From JANRIC01 sp033765345 (GTDB lineage: Bacteria; Bacteroidota; Bacteroidia; Cytophagales; Microscillaceae), in assembly GCA_033765345.1 (NCBI GenBank), contig JANRIC010000226.1, positions 1 through 27,101 of the forward strand: a stretch of DNA of 27,101 nt. The letters are read 5' to 3'. Position numbers and translations under genes: made by a program. Of the stretch, positions 23,233-27,101 are shown one piece after another; the stretch's first letter is position 1; each line of letters opens with the position of its first letter. The notes under the pieces are model-generated. The model ran no database searches. It worked only from the letters and a program-made list of their open reading frames with translations, and was not told the DNA's origin.

Positions 23233-23829
23233 TTAAAATAACTCTCGATAAATTTCAACCAAGTATTTCCGAAGATTCAGCACAGCATATCGCTTTCTAG
23301 AAAGTAAGGTATTGACTGAAACCCCCTTGATTTCAGCAATTTCTTTAAAACTATAATCTTCAAACTCGTGCATCACAAATACTTCACGTTGTTCTTGGGG
23401 TAATTCTTCTAGTGCTTCTTCTATGGCTTCCCAAATCATAGACCGGAGCAGGACCTCATCGGGATGATTGGACAAATCTGGTAAAATATCTTCCAAAGAA
23501 GGGGTTTTTTCGTCGTTTTCAGAAATACTTCCCTGACTTTCACTAAAAGGAATGGCTTTTTTCTTCCGATACCGATCCGTGATCTTATTCCGGGCTACGG
23601 TAAAAAGCCAGGAACTGGTTTTTTCCAAAGATTCTATGCTTTCGTAGGCAGCAATCAATTGATAAAATACATCCTGAAGAATATCTTCTGCATCCTCCAG
23701 TTTGGGTACACGCTGACGGATAAAGCTAAACAAGCGATTTTTTTCCTGGTAAATCGTCTGCTCAATATGCGCTTTTTGTTGTTCACTCATCGCTTGCGGT
23801 AGAGATAGGCTCCTAATCATGGGGTTCAT
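23233..23829 (-). CDS. ECF-type RNA polymerase sigma factor
   Basis: This protein is 198 aa from the first ATG; an alternative ATG at codon 14 (23790, MSEQQKAHIEQ) may be the true start. Region 2 (about 28-92) has the core-binding helix LEDAEDILQDVFYQLI and the -10-reading helix SWLFTVARNKITDRYRKKK. An acidic linker (about 95-125) joins region 4 (about 134-190), with LEELPQEQREVFVMHEFE and the helix-turn-helix FKEIAEIKGVSVNTLLSRKR. It directs RNA polymerase to a specific promoter set, not identifiable here. No classical anti-sigma with a zinc-binding ZAS domain is adjacent; the co-directional small membrane protein is the only candidate partner. Confidence 0.92.
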   Translation of the reverse strand: MNPMIRSLSLPQAMSEQQKAHIEQTIYQEKNRLFSFIRQRVPKLEDAEDILQDVFYQLIAAYESIESLEKTSSWLFTVARNKITDRYRKKKAIPFSESQGSISENDEKTPSLEDILPDLSNHPDEVLLRSMIWEAIEEALEELPQEQREVFVMHEFEDYSFKEIAEIKGVSVNTLLSRKRYAVLNLRKYLVEIYRELF

Positions 23830-24005
23830 TCATGGCTTATTAATTATTGAGATAGACGTATTACCCGGATACATATTTTATTTTACCCCAAAATATACAC
23901 TTTGGTAGAATAATTAACATATAATTCATTTTGAAGGCGGATATTGGCGTATTATTTGTTTAAACTTAGTTGTAATTTGCTTTGAGAAGCGTTTTATAAA
24001 ATAAA

Positions 24006-24134
24006 TTACTTCAGCTTAGGTCTTCCCAAAGAAGATTCTTTTAAAACCAAATTGTTCTTCTTATGATGATATACCTTTATATTCATCTGCTTCCAACTTA
24101 CCCTTGTTGCATCGTTACGATCTCTAATTTTCAT
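24006..24134 (-). CDS. Possible small basic ORF, 42 aa
   Basis: An open frame on the minus strand begins MKIRDRNDATRVSWKQ and ends SSLGRPKLK. It is basic with no hydrophobic stretch and no recognised family. An A-rich leader precedes the ATG. It lies in the 354-bp gap between the sigma-factor gene and the 55-aa gene, which otherwise shows no recognisable gene. It may be a small protein, a gene remnant or chance. Confidence 0.25.
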   Translation of the reverse strand: MKIRDRNDATRVSWKQMNIKVYHHKKNNLVLKESSLGRPKLK

Positions 24135-24183
24135 CGCATTTTCTTTTATTGTTTAATTAATAAATCATAAAACAGTTTGTACT

Positions 24184-24351
24184 ATGAATTTTAATGATTT
24201 TTATTTATGCCCTAGTGAAATTTATGAGAGAATGGAAGAACTCAATTACAAATCAGAGTTTGAACGTCTCAGCCCTGAAGAATCCGAAGAATTGGATTAC
24301 CTCACCTACCAATTAGAAGAACAATCGTATGACTTTCCTTTTGATTATTAA
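24184..24351 (+). CDS. Small acidic hypothetical protein, 55 aa
   Basis: The ATG at 24184 opens a 55-codon frame starting MNFNDFYLCPSEIYERMEEL and ending YDFPFDY. The product is very acidic, rich in Glu, Tyr and Asp, and probably mostly helical in the middle (FERLSPEESEELDYL). There is no signal peptide, membrane helix or known domain. Support for a real gene comes from coherent composition and a strong intrinsic terminator 20 bp after its stop. A TACCTTTA box with TTG 17 bp upstream, in the 24055-24080 area, may be its promoter. No function is proposed. Confidence 0.6.
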   Translation: MNFNDFYLCPSEIYERMEELNYKSEFERLSPEESEELDYLTYQLEEQSYDFPFDY

Positions 24352-24370
24352 TTGTATCTGAATAAGAAAC

Positions 24371-24405
24371 AAAGGGAAACTGTGTATCGCAGTTTCCCTT
24401 TTTTT
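24371..24405 (+). terminator. Bidirectional intrinsic terminator
   Basis: AAAGGGAAACTG pairs perfectly with CAGTTTCCCTTT (12 bp) around a 7-nt loop. The plus strand continues into more T residues, and the minus strand also leaves the stem into a T-rich TTTGTTTCTT. It lies between the convergent 55-aa gene and the UreH/TauE-like gene and can serve both. Confidence 0.88.
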
Positions 24406-24421
24406 AATTGCTTCATCAAAA

Positions 24422-25144
24422 TCATTTAATCTCTACTTCACAACACTCCACCCTAGACTCTGAGCGAATTAATTTGGGACTTAAATAAGGAATGCCCAGG
24501 TTCAAAGCCCTGATAATCAGCAATCCGGCCAAAGAAAAAGCAAATACTGAAATCAGACTTTTGTGCAAATCTACCCTCAATTTGCCCAAAAATACGTGCC
24601 CGAATGCCCTCACAGCCAGTAAAAAAGGCAGTGTACCTAAGCCAAAAATAAACATATACAATGCACCTGCCCAGATTTCGCCCGTTGCCAGCGCACCTGC
24701 CAAAGCCAGATACACCGTACCACAGGGCAAAAACCCATGAAAAACACCCTGAATCAGTTGTGTACTACCACCATGTTTTTTGCCATACAATCTAAATTTT
24801 CTTCTGAACTGCAAGCTCAAATGGTGGCTATAACGCAATACATTCAGATAATTACGTAATTTAGCAGATAGAAAAAAGCTCCCCAGAATAAGCAGCCCAA
24901 TTCCCAGAGAAAGCCATTGCTGAGAACTGACCAAAACCAGCCCTCTACCACTTAACCCTACGATTAGCCCCAAAAAACTATAGGTCAGAATTCGCCCTGC
25001 ATTGTAAATCAAGGCATTCAGCAGCACATTCCAGGATTGAATGCCGCCCGAAGACCGTGAAAGAATCAGCACCAATGGCCCGCACATAGCCACGCAATGA
25101 AGACCTCCCAAAAAACCAATCAGCAAAGCCGTGTAAAAAATCAT
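24422..25144 (-). CDS. UreH/TauE-like (DsbD_2 fold) integral membrane protein
   Basis: This 240-aa inner-membrane protein has about six hydrophobic segments (5-29, 48-66, 78-96, 133-152, 158-180, 194-214). The N-terminal GGLHCVAMCGP (His16, Cys17, Cys21) and the mid-protein GFLPCGTVY (Cys141) are hallmarks of the UreH-like/DsbD_2 family, usually annotated sulfite exporter TauE/SafE. Members near cytochrome cbb3 oxidase genes have been linked to oxidase maturation and metal or thiol handling; no ccoNOP genes are visible here, so that role is a hypothesis. The C-terminus ends with an extra ECCE pair (Cys234, Cys235), which may bind metal. It diverges from the XdhC gene. Confidence 0.82.
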   Translation of the reverse strand: MIFYTALLIGFLGGLHCVAMCGPLVLILSRSSGGIQSWNVLLNALIYNAGRILTYSFLGLIVGLSGRGLVLVSSQQWLSLGIGLLILGSFFLSAKLRNYLNVLRYSHHLSLQFRRKFRLYGKKHGGSTQLIQGVFHGFLPCGTVYLALAGALATGEIWAGALYMFIFGLGTLPFLLAVRAFGHVFLGKLRVDLHKSLISVFAFSLAGLLIIRALNLGIPYLSPKLIRSESRVECCEVEIK

Positions 25145-25237
25145 CCGGTGTATGTTTTATTGTAGCTTTTGATGTAAATTTATGTTCTAAAATGGAGATT
25201 TTTTAATTATTCTCTATAAAATTGTTTTATTCAAATA

Positions 25238-25245
25238 TATTTTTG
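25238..25245 (+). promoter_or_regulatory. Candidate -7 box for the XdhC gene
   Basis: TATTTTTG matches TAnnTTTG and lies 21 bp before the ATG at 25267. An upstream TTG at 25222-25224 is closer (13 bp) than typical -33 elements. The position supports 25267, not the frame opening at 25222, as the translation start. Confidence 0.4.
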
Positions 25246-25266
25246 TTCATATTTTATGTTTTTAAT

Positions 25267-26301
25267 ATGCTTGATATTATTCCCGGAATAGAAAACTGGC
25301 TTAAAGCCGGAAAAAAATTTGCCTTGGCCACGGTCATTCATACCTGGCGTTCGGCTCCTCGTATGGTCGGTTCGGCGATGGCCATTGCCGAAGATATGGA
25401 AATCCTGGGCTCGGTCAGTGGGGGCTGTGTAGAAGGTGCGGTGATCAAAAAAGCCTTGCCCATCATACAAAGCGGTAAGCCGGAAGTGCTTCGTTTTGGG
25501 GTATCGGATGAGGATGCTTGGTCGGTGGGGCTGAGTTGTGGAGGTGCTATCAGCGTTTTTGTAGAGCGATTTATGGCTTTTTCAGAACAAGAAACTGAGG
25601 CAAAAATCTGGGAAAATCTGCACAATTCCCTCATGAATAATCGTAGTTCGCTCTTGATTTCTGCGCTTTCCGAAGCGCAAAGCAAGCACTTTCTGGTGTA
25701 TCCCGATGGGCAATTTGTAGGAGAAAATCCTGGTGAGGCACTCATCCAACTTGCTCAAAAAGCCATCCGAGAACACAAAGACGAAGTAATGGAATACGAT
25801 GATCAAAAGTATTTCTTCCAGAATTTCCCCAAAAAAGATGTAATGGTCATTGTGGGAGCAGCGCATATTTCTCAGGACTTGATCACGCTGGCAAATCAGT
25901 TTAATTTTGAGACCATCGTCATCGATCCAAGGGGCATCTTTGCCAAAAGCCCTGGTACAGGCAGTGTGCCTCATCAGCTTCACCAAAAATGGCCCGAAGA
26001 AGTCCTCCTTGACATGGAGTTGGATGCCCATACCTACGCCGTACTCCTGACCCACGACCCCAAGATCGATGATCAGGCACTCCACATTCTGTTGCGCTCT
26101 CAGGTGGCTTATATCGGTGCATTGGGCAGCACCCGTACCCACGAAAAACGCAGTAAACGCCTTCAGGAAGCAGGTTTTAGCGAAGCAGAAATCGCACGAA
26201 TTCACGGGCCGGTGGGTGTAGATATTCATGCCCTTCGCCCTCAAGAGATTGCTCTAAGTATCATGGCGGAGGTGATTCAGGTAAAAAATCAATTTTTATA
26301 A
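25267..26301 (+). CDS. XdhC/CoxI family protein (molybdenum-cofactor maturation)
   Basis: This 344-aa soluble protein begins MLDIIPGIENWLKAGKKF. The N-terminal CoxI domain (about 10-100) has the cysteine motifs SVSGGCVEGAV (Cys54) and VGLSCGGAISVF (Cys91). The C-terminal Rossmann-like domain (about 190-340) begins VMVIVGAAHISQDL and continues with LLTHDPKIDDQAL, YIGALGSTRT, RIHGPVGVDIHA and EIALSIMAEVI. Characterised XdhC proteins bind Moco, help insert its sulfido ligand and load xanthine dehydrogenase-type enzymes. The xdhA/xdhB or coxL genes that usually accompany it are not in the window, so its client is unknown. Confidence 0.92.
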   Translation: MLDIIPGIENWLKAGKKFALATVIHTWRSAPRMVGSAMAIAEDMEILGSVSGGCVEGAVIKKALPIIQSGKPEVLRFGVSDEDAWSVGLSCGGAISVFVERFMAFSEQETEAKIWENLHNSLMNNRSSLLISALSEAQSKHFLVYPDGQFVGENPGEALIQLAQKAIREHKDEVMEYDDQKYFFQNFPKKDVMVIVGAAHISQDLITLANQFNFETIVIDPRGIFAKSPGTGSVPHQLHQKWPEEVLLDMELDAHTYAVLLTHDPKIDDQALHILLRSQVAYIGALGSTRTHEKRSKRLQEAGFSEAEIARIHGPVGVDIHALRPQEIALSIMAEVIQVKNQFL

Positions 26302-26387
26302 AAGTATGTGATGAAACAAATTTGTGTAAGGTGGGACATCATGCATCTCCGTTTTCACGAGCATACAAGCCATATTTTACTTTTTTA

Positions 26388-26416
26388 TTGTTAGTATCGC
26401 TTGTTATATACTTTTG
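26388..26416 (+). promoter_or_regulatory. Strong-looking promoter in a gene-free stretch
   Basis: TTG at 26388-26390 and TACTTTTG at 26409-26416 are 18 bp apart, close to the Bacteroidota -33/-7 consensus. Downstream there is no convincing gene before the 103-bp element, only GGAGG at 26531-26535 followed by GTG at 26539 and a frame running through the element. A short RNA or lost gene is possible. Otherwise the 478-bp gap 26302-26779 holds only repeat copy C. Confidence 0.4.
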
Positions 26417-26609
26417 ACTAACGTCTCATAAAAACCTGACTATCAATATTTTATAGTGATTAATTTTTCATGAGTTCCTTCAATATTTTTACTCTCCGTT
26501 AGCTAGAAAACTCAACTGGTTTAAATGGTAGGAGGATTGTGCATAACAGAAAAGTATTTATGAAAAAGGGGACACAAAGCAAAAAGTTGAATTTATCACA
26601 AAAGCCACT

Positions 26610-26712
26610 TATACTCAAACCGAAGTGGTTTTCCGAAGCTTTAGCTCTTAAATCATTAATAATCAAGTTAATCAATCAAGAAAATCAGACAAATCTCTTT
26701 AATCTGGGTATA
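26610..26712 (+). repeat. 103-bp dispersed element, copy C (divergent)
   Basis: This copy has the same length and ends as copies A and B, with 8 substitutions and no indels. It lies 67 bp from the end of the minus-strand coiled-coil gene. Terminal inverted repeats and the interior AATCA words are mostly kept. An open frame of 89 codons from GTG 26539 reads through it; this is treated as fortuitous because most codon differences between copies change the amino acid. Confidence 0.88.
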
Positions 26713-26779
26713 AAAGCACCCCTAGCCCAAATCGTAGTAATTTGCCCAATTTTCATAAATACAATGTTGTATACCGTTT

Positions 26780-27101
26780 TCATTTTGCTTCGTTCAGTTT
26801 TCGCATAAGTTCCTCAATCAATTTATCTTTCTCGTTCAAGGCTTGGTCTTTTTCACTTATTGTTTTTTGTTGTTCGTTCAAGGCTTGGTCTTTCTCGTTC
26901 AAGGCTTGGTCTTTCTCATTCAAGGCTTGGTCTTTCTCATTCAAGGCTTTGTCTTTTTCCGCTAACTTCTTTTGATAGTCCTCCAACATGGCATCAATAG
27001 TTCTTCGGGCCTCCTGTTCTATTTCTATCTGCTTCCGTTCTTGGGGGTCTGTGCCTACATAATGCAAAATATCTGTGATGGTTTTCAACTCGTCTATGTC
27101 T
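26780..27101 (-). CDS. C-terminal part of a coiled-coil protein, probably Rpn-type nuclease/transposase family (partial)
   Basis: The frame is open to the window edge, so only the last 106 or so residues are seen. The visible N-terminal piece (DELKTITDILHYVGTD, then PQERKQIEIEQEARRTIDAM) resembles the region after the nuclease domain in Rpn/PD-(D/E)XK 'transposase-like' proteins of Bacteroidota, as far as I can recall. It is followed by about six heptads of the KDQALNE type, a glutamate/lysine/glutamine-rich coiled coil, and the tail RKLNEAK. The nuclease domain itself lies outside the window, so the family call is tentative. A TTG at 27088 is not needed as start, because upstream codons are open. 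Confidence 0.6.
   Translation of the reverse strand, partial: DIDELKTITDILHYVGTDPQERKQIEIEQEARRTIDAMLEDYQKKLAEKDKALNEKDQALNEKDQALNEKDQALNEQQKTISEKDQALNEKDKLIEELMRKLNEAK
26834..26959. repeat. 21-bp tandem repeat encoding coiled-coil heptads
   Basis: There are six consecutive 21-bp units: 26834, 26855 (divergent), 26876, 26897, 26918 and 26939. Five share TTCAAGGCTTGGTCTTT or differ by one base. On the minus strand each encodes a seven-residue KDQALNE-type heptad, so the array is in frame and length changes would only lengthen or shorten the coiled coil. Confidence 0.85.

Noticed and set aside
26539..26808. 89-codon frame from GTG with a GGAGG upstream
   Set aside because: More than a third of it is the 103-bp repeat element and its 3' end overlaps the convergent coiled-coil gene. 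Copy-to-copy changes are not protein-like.

Overview
The window looks like chromosomal DNA of a Bacteroidota bacterium, probably from the Cytophagales side of the phylum. This rests on moderate-to-low GC, A-rich leaders with almost no Shine-Dalgarno sequences, several copies of the Bacteroidota -7 promoter box TAnnTTTG, and characteristic families: DUF2911, a TPR histidine kinase beside a receiver-SpoIIE phosphatase, a DppC permease with a large periplasmic insert, and an S9 peptidase with a GHSGGG serine motif. Species cannot be named from the sequence. No tRNA, rRNA, CRISPR array, prophage or complete insertion sequence was seen.

Layout. 1-557: a non-genic tail with an 8 x 42 bp tandem repeat and a 42-bp near-palindrome. 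558-3405 (minus): a secreted S9 prolyl-oligopeptidase-type peptidase and a DEDDh exonuclease. 3501-5600 (plus): MscL, a CaCA cation/Ca2+ exchanger and a 109-aa unknown. 5632-7728 (minus): a Ser/Thr protein kinase with an unusual membrane-anchored C-terminus, and RuvC. 7808-11736 (plus): a tight run of GT2 glycosyltransferase, 86-aa conserved protein, DppC-type ABC permease and GAF-SpoIIE phosphatase, the last two overlapping by 26 nt. 11999-12251: rpsU with promoter and terminator. 12268-12819 (minus): a DUF2911 protein. 12908-18768 (plus): glycerate kinase, the trifunctional RNA-repair enzyme Pnkp, and glycerol-3-phosphate dehydrogenase GlpD. 18970-22859 (plus): a TPR-GAF histidine kinase followed by a receiver-SpoIIE phosphatase, a likely two-component pair. 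22856-23829 (minus): an ECF sigma factor and a small membrane protein. 24184-24405: a 55-aa small gene and a two-way terminator. 24422-25144 (minus): a UreH/TauE-like membrane protein. 25267-26301 (plus): XdhC. The window ends in the 3' part of a minus-strand gene with a 21-bp repeat array coding a coiled coil, probably an Rpn-type nuclease/transposase relative.

The main unexplained structure is a 103-bp intergenic element present three times (11751-11853 plus, 16970-17072 minus, 26610-26712 plus). By eye, two copies are identical and the third differs at 8 positions with no indels. Its ends form imperfect terminal inverted repeats (19 of 25 positions), so it resembles a MITE or REP-like mobile repeat. 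The 42-bp minisatellite, a perfect 15-bp-stem hairpin upstream of glpD, and a kinase whose C-terminus looks like a PH-type domain split by a membrane hairpin are the other signals worth checking.

Functionally the genes are mostly housekeeping (ruvC, rpsU, mscL, glpD, glycerate kinase) mixed with a dense set of signalling proteins: one Ser/Thr kinase, one histidine kinase, two PP2C-type phosphatases and one ECF sigma factor. No anti-sigma factor antagonist (STAS) or anti-sigma kinase for the phosphatases to act on is visible here.
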